Of a stretch of 20,070 nt of DNA, positions 7,515-14,418 are shown piece after piece. Source of the DNA: Fibrobacteraceae bacterium (GTDB lineage: Bacteria > Fibrobacterota > Fibrobacteria > Fibrobacterales > Fibrobacteraceae); NCBI GenBank assembly GCA_023231365.1, contig JALNVO010000016.1, positions 1 to 20,070 on the forward strand, read 5' to 3'. The translations under genes and the position numbers were made by a program. The stretch's first letter is position 1, and every line of letters begins with the position of its first letter. Below the pieces are notes generated by a model. It had not been told where the DNA came from, did no database searches, and was given only the letters and a program-made list of their open reading frames with translations.

Positions 7515-8177
7515 CTATATATTCCGCAGTACTTCTTGAGAAGTAAGCGGGGAGAACTGAGTATCCATTATGAAATGGCGGACTTCTGTCGGGTTTATCC
7601 TTGCATATTCGCTGAGTGCTCTGCCGATTCCATTGCGGATGTAATAGTTCTCGTCTTGGGCGCAATGGATGCAGAAGGACTTGAGCAAATCCCAGTCCGT
7701 GTGGTCGCGGTATTGAAGCTGGAATATGATCACACTTCTCCTTACCCAGATATTCGGATCGCGTATCCAAGCTGCGATCTTATTCCGGAGAGTGGGGATC
7801 CTCCAGGCGAGGTCGCCAAGAATGCTCGTTGCGATGGTATCGACTGTGTCTTTCCATGGGCGAGTTTTTATGAGCGATTTTAAAAAGTTCAAGTGCTGCC
7901 CGCCGAGCAAAACCTTGTATCGGAATAGATAATCGCAAGCCGCGTATTGTAATTCCCGATAGGACTGGCCCCACATATCCGAAACTCTTGTGGCAAGTTC
8001 ATCGCCATTTTTTGGCGGATACTTGTCGAAAATGGGATAGGTGGCTTCCCGCCGGGTTACGACTTTAACACCCAAAAAGTCAAAAGAGTCTCGTACCCCT
8101 TTCGCCATTTCGTGGGCTTCATCTTCGCTGGCTTTTGCCCGGAGTGCCAAAAGAATTTCTTGTGTAAATCGAAGCAT
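7515..8177 (-). CDS. AlkD-family DNA alkylation repair protein
   Basis: This 220-residue helical protein matches the AlkD-type DNA glycosylases, which excise N3- and N7-alkylated purines using a HEAT-like repeat fold without flipping the base. The match runs end to end: a MAKGVRDSFDFLGVKVVTRR segment near the N-terminus, RPWKDTVD (Trp108, catalytic-position Asp113), WIRDPNIWVRRSVIIFQLQY (Arg147 at the DNA-contacting Arg position), and IGRALSEYARINP near the C-terminus. In the characterised Bacillus cereus enzyme, as I recall it, the last segment reads IGWVLREY and its Trp packs against the damaged nucleotide. Here that Trp is Arg186, so activity or substrate range may differ. The gene is alone on the minus strand with a terminator just downstream and diverges from the AT-hook gene. 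Its ribosome binding site is weak. Confidence 0.88.
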   Translation of the reverse strand: MLRFTQEILLALRAKASEDEAHEMAKGVRDSFDFLGVKVVTRREATYPIFDKYPPKNGDELATRVSDMWGQSYRELQYAACDYLFRYKVLLGGQHLNFLKSLIKTRPWKDTVDTIATSILGDLAWRIPTLRNKIAAWIRDPNIWVRRSVIIFQLQYRDHTDWDLLKSFCIHCAQDENYYIRNGIGRALSEYARINPTEVRHFIMDTQFSPLTSQEVLRNI

Positions 8178-8217
8178 TGCCTAAAAAATACAACCCAAGA
8201 GCAATAATTTCTAGGCC

Positions 8218-8248
8218 TTGACAAACGGAATTTTTATTTTTTTTTAAT
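8218..8248 (+). promoter_or_regulatory. Candidate promoter for the AT-hook/uup operon
   Basis: A perfect -35 box, TTGACA (8218-8223), is followed by a very AT-rich stretch. The best -10 candidate is TTTAAT (8243-8248) at a 19-base spacing, with poorer options at 17. The start codon follows 35 bases later, with an AGG six bases before it. The -35 box is convincing. The exact -10 is not settled. Confidence 0.5.
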
Positions 8249-8282
8249 TTTGTTGCAAATTTTTTGATTTTTTAGGTCTAAA

Positions 8283-9086
8283 ATGACTGAATTCCCCAAA
8301 AATGATGTTCCAATTGTAGACGTTCCACCTGAATTAAGGGGCCCGTCTGATGAAGAAATCCTCGCTTTGAATCCCGTAAAGGATGAAAAACGTCTCCGCG
8401 ACCGCCCCTCGAAGAAGGAGCGGGAGGCCCGAAAAGTAGCCAAGGAGCAGGAAAAATTCCGCAAGATTGCCGCTCAATATGAAAATCGCGAAAGCTTGCC
8501 TTCTAATCCCTTCTCTTCGGCGTCTTCCCGTCCGATGCCGAAACTCAGCGATTTCGACAGGTCAAAAGGACTTTTTAAGCCGACTTCGGGTCGAGCTTCG
8601 ACATCTAATGCTAAAAGTTCCCTATTTGTACCCGGAGCTTTCAGAAAAGCAGCCTCTCTGCCTGCTGAACTCCCGACTGTAGAATCAAAGCCCGCCGTTG
8701 TCCTTCCTTCTCGCCCGGCATCAGGCCGCGTTTTGAGCGGTTCTTTTGGAACTAGCCGTTCTGCAACTCCTAAAGCGCGGATTATTTCGGGCGATGAATT
8801 GGGCAAAAAAGCGGCAATGGAAGAAAAGAGAAAGTTTTCTTTGGCGAAGGCTGCAGAAGAAGCGACCCGGGCAGCAGCCTTTGCAAAGATGCCGGCTACG
8901 GTAACGCCGGCAGATCCGTTTGCATTTCCGAAACCTTTTCCTCAAAAGCCCTCTATTTTCAAAGAGGATTCTCCTTTAGCGGAGTTGCCGTCCGTAGAAA
9001 ATTCCGTAAATTCGCTTGTTCCCGAGATACCCGTGAAGCGCAAGCGCGGCCGTCCGCGCAAGAACCCGCTGCCGGAATCTTTGTAA
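8283..9086 (+). CDS. Disordered protein with C-terminal AT-hook
   Basis: This 267-residue protein has no recognisable globular domain. An acidic N-terminus leads into a charged helix (about 42-70, SKKEREARKVAKEQEKFRKI), probably a coiled coil. Residues 70-160 are rich in Ser, Pro, Arg and Ala and look disordered. A second Ala/Lys/Glu helix lies around 180-205. The C-terminus carries KRKRGRPRK (252-260), an excellent AT-hook with the GRP core flanked by basic residues. AT-hooks bind the minor groove of AT-rich DNA, so the protein probably binds DNA or the nucleoid. There is no signal peptide. It is preceded by a TTGACA-type promoter in very AT-rich DNA, and uup starts 18 bases after its stop, so the two are probably cotranscribed. 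The specific role is unknown. Confidence 0.75.
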   Translation: MTEFPKNDVPIVDVPPELRGPSDEEILALNPVKDEKRLRDRPSKKEREARKVAKEQEKFRKIAAQYENRESLPSNPFSSASSRPMPKLSDFDRSKGLFKPTSGRASTSNAKSSLFVPGAFRKAASLPAELPTVESKPAVVLPSRPASGRVLSGSFGTSRSATPKARIISGDELGKKAAMEEKRKFSLAKAAEEATRAAAFAKMPATVTPADPFAFPKPFPQKPSIFKEDSPLAELPSVENSVNSLVPEIPVKRKRGRPRKNPLPESL

Positions 9087-9104
9087 GTCTTTTAAGAACT
9101 CAGT

Positions 9105-10883
9105 ATGGCACTTCTTTCGGCTCAAAATCTAGTTCTCCGTTTTGGCGGTCCCCCGCTTTTGAATTGCGCGTCTTTTGATATTGAACCGGGTGATAGGGTT
9201 TGCCTTGTCGGGCGCAATGGCGAGGGCAAGAGTACTCTTTTGAAAGTGCTTTCGGGCGAGATGCCTGTAGAATCGGGTGAAGTTATCCGCAAAAGCGGTC
9301 TCCGGGTTTCGCGCCTCATTCAGGAAATTCCATCCCATATTGAAGGAACTGTACGGGATGTTGTGCTCGGTAAATCGGCGGAGCGCAAAAATGCAGGCGA
9401 AGCGATACTCGGAAAATCTGGCGTGCCCGCAGACGCCTTTTATGACGACTTGAGCGGTGGGCAAAAACGCCGCACGCTTATTGCGCGTATTCTTGCTGAA
9501 GAACCGGATTTGCTTCTGTTGGATGAACCGACAAATCACTTGGATATTTCGTCTATTGAATGGCTGGAGGGAATGCTTGCGAGAATTCCGGCGGCGATTC
9601 TCTTTATTAGTCACGATAGGGCATTTGTGCGGAGGCTCGCCAAGCGAATTTTGGAACTTGACCGTGGGCACGTCCAGACTTGGAATTTTACTTACGATAA
9701 ATTCGTCGAGTACCGTGATGCGAAGCTTCTTGAAGAAGAACGCGTGAATAAGCTTTTTGACAAAAGACTTGCCGAAGAAGAAGTATGGATCCGCAAGGGA
9801 GTTCAGGCGCGCCGTACCCGCAATGAGGGTCGTGTGCGGGAGCTCATCGCGATGCGCAAGGAACGCGCCGATCGCCGCAGCCGCACGGGAAATGTAAAAA
9901 TGCAGATAACTGAAGCGGAGCGCTCCGGACGCCGTGTGGCAAAGGTAAATGACGTTTCCTTCTCCTATGGCGATGAAAAAATCATTTCTCATTTTTCTTG
10001 CGATATTTCCCGAGGAGACCGGGTAGGGATTGTGGGTGCAAACGGTTGCGGAAAGACGACGCTTTTGCGTCTCATCTTGGGCGATCTCGCTCCGACATCG
10101 GGTTCGGTGGAATTAGGTACGAATTTGCAAATAGCTTATTTCGACCAAATGCGGAAGAGCCTCCGTGAAGACAAGACTCTTATAGAGAACTTGGGCGACG
10201 GGCAGGAATATGTAGTGGTGAATGGTCAAAAACGTCACATATTAAGTTATTTGCAGGATTTTCTTTTTACGCCCGACAGAGCCCGCGGGCCGATCGGCGC
10301 CCTTTCTGGCGGGGAGCGCAACCGCCTTCTTTTGGCGTGCCTTTTTTCGCATCCGTCGAACGTGCTTGTGATGGATGAACCGACAAATGATCTCGATATG
10401 GAAACGCTCGACTTGCTCGCGGATTTGATTGCAGAATACAACGGTACTGTATTGCTCGTGAGTCACGATCGGGCTTTTTTGGATTCGACGGTTTCATACG
10501 TTTTTGGAATGGAGGGCGCCGGGCGAATTTACGAAAGTATCGGCGGCTATACGGATTATGAGGCGTCTCGCAAGGCCCGTGAAAAAGAAGCTGCCTCTCT
10601 TCGCACGGAAATCATTCAAAAGGAAAAGTCCGATCCGGTTAAAGTTCCTTCCAAGAAAAAATTAGGCTACAAGGATCAGCGGGAATTCGATTCCCTGCCT
10701 TCAAAAATTGAAGCATTGGAAGCTGAGATTGTGAAAAAGCAGGAACTTCTGACTCTTCCGGAATATTATTCGAATGCTGAAAAACTGGTTCCTCTTCAAA
10801 AAGAAATTGCGAAAAAGGAAGAGCAGTTGATGCTTGCTTATGAGCGCTTTGAGGAATTGGACAAAATGGTGAATTCCGCTTAA
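9105..10883 (+). CDS. uup: Uup-type ABC-F ATPase
   Basis: This 592-residue soluble protein has two ABC ATPase domains and no membrane segments, as in ABC-F proteins that act on ribosomes or nucleic acids. Domain 1 has Walker A GRNGEGKST (36-44), signature LSGGQ (116-120) and Walker B LLLLDEPTNHLD (136-147). Domain 2 has GANGCGKTT (311-319), LSGGE (400-404) and VMDEPTNDLD (422-431). The linker WIRKGVQARRTRNEGRVREL (228-247) is characteristic of Uup, as is the C-terminal coiled coil from about residue 525 beginning KLGYKDQREFDSLP. Escherichia coli Uup is about 635 residues. The difference is mostly in domain 1 between Walker A and the signature, where roughly 35 residues of the helical region are absent. 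Uup is linked to ribosome function and to suppression of transposon excision. The start has only a weak ribosome binding site. Confidence 0.92.
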   Translation: MALLSAQNLVLRFGGPPLLNCASFDIEPGDRVCLVGRNGEGKSTLLKVLSGEMPVESGEVIRKSGLRVSRLIQEIPSHIEGTVRDVVLGKSAERKNAGEAILGKSGVPADAFYDDLSGGQKRRTLIARILAEEPDLLLLDEPTNHLDISSIEWLEGMLARIPAAILFISHDRAFVRRLAKRILELDRGHVQTWNFTYDKFVEYRDAKLLEEERVNKLFDKRLAEEEVWIRKGVQARRTRNEGRVRELIAMRKERADRRSRTGNVKMQITEAERSGRRVAKVNDVSFSYGDEKIISHFSCDISRGDRVGIVGANGCGKTTLLRLILGDLAPTSGSVELGTNLQIAYFDQMRKSLREDKTLIENLGDGQEYVVVNGQKRHILSYLQDFLFTPDRARGPIGALSGGERNRLLLACLFSHPSNVLVMDEPTNDLDMETLDLLADLIAEYNGTVLLVSHDRAFLDSTVSYVFGMEGAGRIYESIGGYTDYEASRKAREKEAASLRTEIIQKEKSDPVKVPSKKKLGYKDQREFDSLPSKIEALEAEIVKKQELLTLPEYYSNAEKLVPLQKEIAKKEEQLMLAYERFEELDKMVNSA

Positions 10884-10934
10884 AAATGCGAATTTTTTAA
10901 TCTTTTTTGCAAATAGAGAATATATCTTTGGGCT

Positions 10935-12908
10935 ATGCGATATGGTGATCATTCTTTTTTCCAGACCGGCGTAGCTGTTCCTCTTTTTTCTCTCCGCTCG
11001 AACAATAGCGTGGGCATTGGCGAATTCCTTGATTTGATTCCTTTTGCGAATTGGGCAAAAAGGTGCGGATTGAATGTAATACAAATTCTTCCGGTGAACG
11101 ATACCGGATTCGAATCCTCCCCATATAGCGCACGCAGTGCTTTTGCCCTCAATCCTGTATTCATTAATATGCAGGTCGTGCGCGGTTCCGATAACTATAA
11201 AGTGGAAATCGAAACGGCCCAAAAGCGCTTTGCTGACGAGCCCCGTGTACATTTTGAAGAAGTTTCCCGCTGGAAGCGTTCCGTGCTCCGCAAAATTTTC
11301 GATGCCCGCTATGAGCAATTGGAAAAGAATATAGCGCTTTCCAAATGGATTGAGGCAAATCCTTGGGTGAAACCTTATGCTGCCTATGCTTTTTTAAAAG
11401 ATCAGAATCACGAAGCGAGCTGGCGTTCTTGGAAGAGCGAGCAGGATCCTACTTCGGCCCGCATAGACTCTCTTTGGCGAAAGAATCGCAAAGACGCCCT
11501 TTTTCAAAGCTGGATGCAATTTGAAGCGGAAGCTCAATTTAAAGTGGCGACAAGCGAGCTTTCCAAAATAGGGATGCATCTCAAGGGCGACATTCCCATC
11601 CTTATCAATGAAGATAGCGCGGATGTCTGGTATGATCGCAAGTTCTTCTCTTTGGATGATCGCGCTGGAGCCCCTCCCGATATGTTCAGTTACAGCGGGC
11701 AGAACTGGGGCTTTCCTACATACCGGTGGGATGTTATTGAAAAGGATAACTTTGCTTGGTGGCGCGCCCGCCTTGCTCAAGCAAGCAAATTCTATCACGC
11801 CTACCGCATTGACCATGTGCTCGGATTTTTCCGCATTTGGGCGATTCCGCAATGCGAGGAGACGGGTATTCTCGGACATTTTTCTCCGGCAGTTCCTATT
11901 TCACTTGAAACGCTTGTCCAAGCTGGTTTCAAACGTGAAACGATCGATTATTTGCAGCGCCCGAATTTTTCTAGGGATCAGCTTTCTTCCTTTCTCGGAA
12001 GTTTTGTAGACACTTGTATTAAAAATTATTTTGATCTTCTTCCGAATTCAAAGGACCGCTATGTACTCAAAGAAGAGTTCTCTTCTGAACGGGCGATTCT
12101 TTCTACGCAAGAAGAACAGAAGGTGAAGGATGGTCTTCTCAAAGTATATTGGAACCGCATATTTGTTCCGGGAACTCGCGAGGGCAAGTATTATCCTTAC
12201 TGGTATTGGTATGACCAGGCGGTACTCTATACGCTCCCGATAAATGAGCAGAATACGCTCCATCAGATTATGAGTGCAAATGCCAAAGCACAAGAAGATC
12301 TTTGGCGTGAAAATGGAATGAAGCTTCTTTCGAAGCTCGTCAATGAAACGGATATGCTCGTGTGCGCCGAAGATTTGGGTGCTGTGCCGCACTGCGTTCC
12401 GGATGTCCTTTTCAAATTGAATGTTCTCTCACTCCGCGTCGAACGCTGGGCCCGCAATTGGGATTCTCCGTATTCTCCTTATTATGAAGCGGAGGATTAT
12501 CCGCGCCTTTCCGTGAGTACGACGAGCGTACATGATTCTTCTACGCTTCTCGGTCTTTGGGTTGAACCGGGTTTTGACAGAGTTACTTATTGGCGCCATT
12601 TGCATTTGCCGGGAGAAGTCCCAGAACGCCTCACTCCGGATGTGGTAGAACAAATTATCCGGCATATTTTCTCGACGAACAGCCTTTTCTGCATTCCACC
12701 ACTTCAAGACCTTTTGGCGATGAGCGCCCGCTGGGTTCCTGAGAATCCAGAAGAGGAGCGCGTCAATATTCCGGGAACGGTCGGCCCCAAAAATTGGTCG
12801 TATAAAATGCCGTGTACTATTGAAGAACTTTCTCAGTGTATGTCTCTTTCGAGTACGATTCTCAAACTCGTTGAGGAGCGCAAGAATCGGCCCATCTGGA
12901 AAATTTAG
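10935..12908 (+). CDS. malQ: 4-alpha-glucanotransferase (GH77 amylomaltase)
   Basis: This 657-residue cytoplasmic enzyme transfers alpha-1,4-glucan chains between maltodextrins, releasing glucose in maltodextrin and glycogen turnover. GH77 residues are in place: nucleophile Asp293 in YRIDHVLGFFRIW, acid/base Glu479 in CAEDLGAVP, and Asp534 in SVHDSST. The N-terminus (GVAVPLFSLRSNNSVGIGEF) and the PPDMFSYSGQNWGFPTYRW segment match the longer plant DPE2-like and bacterial forms. The starch-binding domains that precede the catalytic domain in plant DPE2 are absent. There is no signal peptide. The gene follows uup by 51 bases and the amylase gene starts four bases after its stop, a clear two-gene cassette. 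A TATATC lies eight bases before the ATG and could be a -10 box for a near-leaderless transcript. No good -35 is visible. Confidence 0.93.
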   Translation: MRYGDHSFFQTGVAVPLFSLRSNNSVGIGEFLDLIPFANWAKRCGLNVIQILPVNDTGFESSPYSARSAFALNPVFINMQVVRGSDNYKVEIETAQKRFADEPRVHFEEVSRWKRSVLRKIFDARYEQLEKNIALSKWIEANPWVKPYAAYAFLKDQNHEASWRSWKSEQDPTSARIDSLWRKNRKDALFQSWMQFEAEAQFKVATSELSKIGMHLKGDIPILINEDSADVWYDRKFFSLDDRAGAPPDMFSYSGQNWGFPTYRWDVIEKDNFAWWRARLAQASKFYHAYRIDHVLGFFRIWAIPQCEETGILGHFSPAVPISLETLVQAGFKRETIDYLQRPNFSRDQLSSFLGSFVDTCIKNYFDLLPNSKDRYVLKEEFSSERAILSTQEEQKVKDGLLKVYWNRIFVPGTREGKYYPYWYWYDQAVLYTLPINEQNTLHQIMSANAKAQEDLWRENGMKLLSKLVNETDMLVCAEDLGAVPHCVPDVLFKLNVLSLRVERWARNWDSPYSPYYEAEDYPRLSVSTTSVHDSSTLLGLWVEPGFDRVTYWRHLHLPGEVPERLTPDVVEQIIRHIFSTNSLFCIPPLQDLLAMSARWVPENPEEERVNIPGTVGPKNWSYKMPCTIEELSQCMSLSSTILKLVEERKNRPIWKI

Positions 12909-12912
12909 CGGT

Positions 12913-14370
12913 ATGCCGCGTTCAAAAAATAATGGAAGAACGTTCAGTTGCCCGGAATGGGTGAAAAGCGCTGCTTTTTACCAGATATTCCCGGATAGGT
13001 TTGCGCGTTCTTTGAAGTATGCGCCTAGAGGCAAATTCAGAGAGTGGGGGAGTAAGCCCACGCCGAACGGTTTTTGCGGGGGCAATCTGCAGGGAATCAT
13101 TGAACATCTGGATTACATACAAAGTGTTGGATGCAATGCCATTTACCTGTGTCCGATATTCAAAAGTGCGGCGAATCACCGCTATCATACTGTAGATTAT
13201 ATGCAGATCGATCCCGTTCTTGGTGCGCAAGAGGATTTTGATTTGCTCGTAAAGGAAGTGCACCGGCATAAGATGCGGATTATTCTCGATGGCGTATTTA
13301 ACCATTGCTCTCGCGGTTTTTTCCCGTTTTTGAGTATTATGGAGGAGGGAGACTCTTCGCCTTACAAGGACTGGTTCCATATTCATTCCTATCCGGTGAA
13401 TGCTTATGCAGGTAAACCGAATTATGAATGCTGGTGGAATATTCCCGCACTTCCCAAATTTAATACGGACAATCCCGAGACTCGCGAATATCTGTTGAAT
13501 GTTGCTGAATACTGGACGCGGAAGGGAATAGACGGCTGGCGTCTGGATGTGCCGAACGAAATTGATGATGATGATTTTTGGCGTGAATTCCGTACTAGGG
13601 TCAAGTCGGTAAATCCCGAAGCCTATATTGTGGGCGAAATTTGGAAAGATCCCAAGCGCTGGCTTGCCGGCGACCAGTTTGACGGAGTGATGAACTATCC
13701 GGTGCGCAGGCTCGTTTCTGAATTCTTTTTTCCGGAAGGAATGCGCTCCAAAGATGCGGAATCTACCGGAGAGCAGCTTTCTAAGTCCAAATCCGTTGCC
13801 CCGCAGGATTTGCAGGAGTTTTGTCGTTCGCTTGAAGACCTTTTTTCCCGCGATCTTTTTGGCGTACAAATGAATCTATTTGGAAGCCATGATACGGCGA
13901 GGTTAAAAACGCTCGCGGGGAAAGACCCTCACAAATGTCTGCTAGCTTGGGCTCTGCTACTGTTCCTTCCTGGTGCGCTTTCTATTTATTATGGCGACGA
14001 GATAGGAATGGAGGGTGGCAAGGATCCCGACAACCGCCGTTGCTTTCCGTGGAAAGAATTGGATTTGCAAAAGCCTATTGAAACGCTTGATTTGTTCCGC
14101 ACGTTTCTCACTCTCCGCAAAAAAGAAGAGACTTTGACGTTGGGCTCTTTCACAGTGCGCCCTGAGGGAAAGGGACTTTTGCTTTGTCGGCAATACAAGG
14201 GAACATTGCTTGAACTCCGCCTAGGGTATCCGGGTGCGGTCCCTTTGCAGGGAATTTCTGCCCGGACGGAAGTCCTTTTTGAGCGAGGACGTACTCCTAT
14301 TGAGGGTGTAGCGGGCTATTTCGTGGCTAAAGGCGGTTTGGTTCTTACCAAAAAACGCGCCGCTTACTAA
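12913..14370 (+). CDS. GH13 alpha-amylase family enzyme (neopullulanase/cyclomaltodextrinase-like)
   Basis: This 485-residue glycosidase hydrolyses or rearranges alpha-glucans. The four GH13 regions are visible: DGVFNH (126-131), GWRLDVPNE (nucleophile Asp212), IVGEIW (acid/base Glu242) and FGSHDTAR (His326, Asp327). LPKFNTDNPETREYLL (180-195) and GDQFDGVMNYP (253-263) resemble the cyclomaltodextrinase, neopullulanase and maltogenic amylase subfamily. Those enzymes usually carry an N-terminal CBM34-like domain of about 120 residues, which is missing here. A Ser/Lys/Glu-rich stretch at 279-296 looks like a loop insertion. There is no signal peptide, so it is probably cytoplasmic. ATG 12913 was chosen because it lies four bases after malQ. 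An in-frame TTG at 12820 would overlap malQ. Pairing with malQ points to maltodextrin or glycogen breakdown. The exact specificity is uncertain. Confidence 0.9.
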   Translation: MPRSKNNGRTFSCPEWVKSAAFYQIFPDRFARSLKYAPRGKFREWGSKPTPNGFCGGNLQGIIEHLDYIQSVGCNAIYLCPIFKSAANHRYHTVDYMQIDPVLGAQEDFDLLVKEVHRHKMRIILDGVFNHCSRGFFPFLSIMEEGDSSPYKDWFHIHSYPVNAYAGKPNYECWWNIPALPKFNTDNPETREYLLNVAEYWTRKGIDGWRLDVPNEIDDDDFWREFRTRVKSVNPEAYIVGEIWKDPKRWLAGDQFDGVMNYPVRRLVSEFFFPEGMRSKDAESTGEQLSKSKSVAPQDLQEFCRSLEDLFSRDLFGVQMNLFGSHDTARLKTLAGKDPHKCLLAWALLLFLPGALSIYYGDEIGMEGGKDPDNRRCFPWKELDLQKPIETLDLFRTFLTLRKKEETLTLGSFTVRPEGKGLLLCRQYKGTLLELRLGYPGAVPLQGISARTEVLFERGRTPIEGVAGYFVAKGGLVLTKKRAAY

Positions 14371-14418
14371 ATTTGTGCCCTACTTTGGGTTTTTAATGCC
14401 TTTAAGGGAAATGATCAA

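Noticed and set aside
9129..9992. Minus-strand frame of 287 codons inside uup
   Set aside because: Antisense to intact Walker A, signature and Walker B motifs. Composition is unlike a real protein.
12820..12912. Upstream TTG start for the GH13 enzyme
   Set aside because: It would overlap malQ by 89 bases and add residues unlike the family. ATG 12913 sits four bases after the malQ stop.
12922..13869. Minus-strand frame of 315 codons inside the GH13 gene
   Set aside because: Antisense to the catalytic regions of the glycosidase, with no independent support.
14378..14400. Terminator between the GH13 gene and secDF (GCCC...GGGTTTTT)
   Set aside because: The stem is only three or four base pairs, too weak to support.
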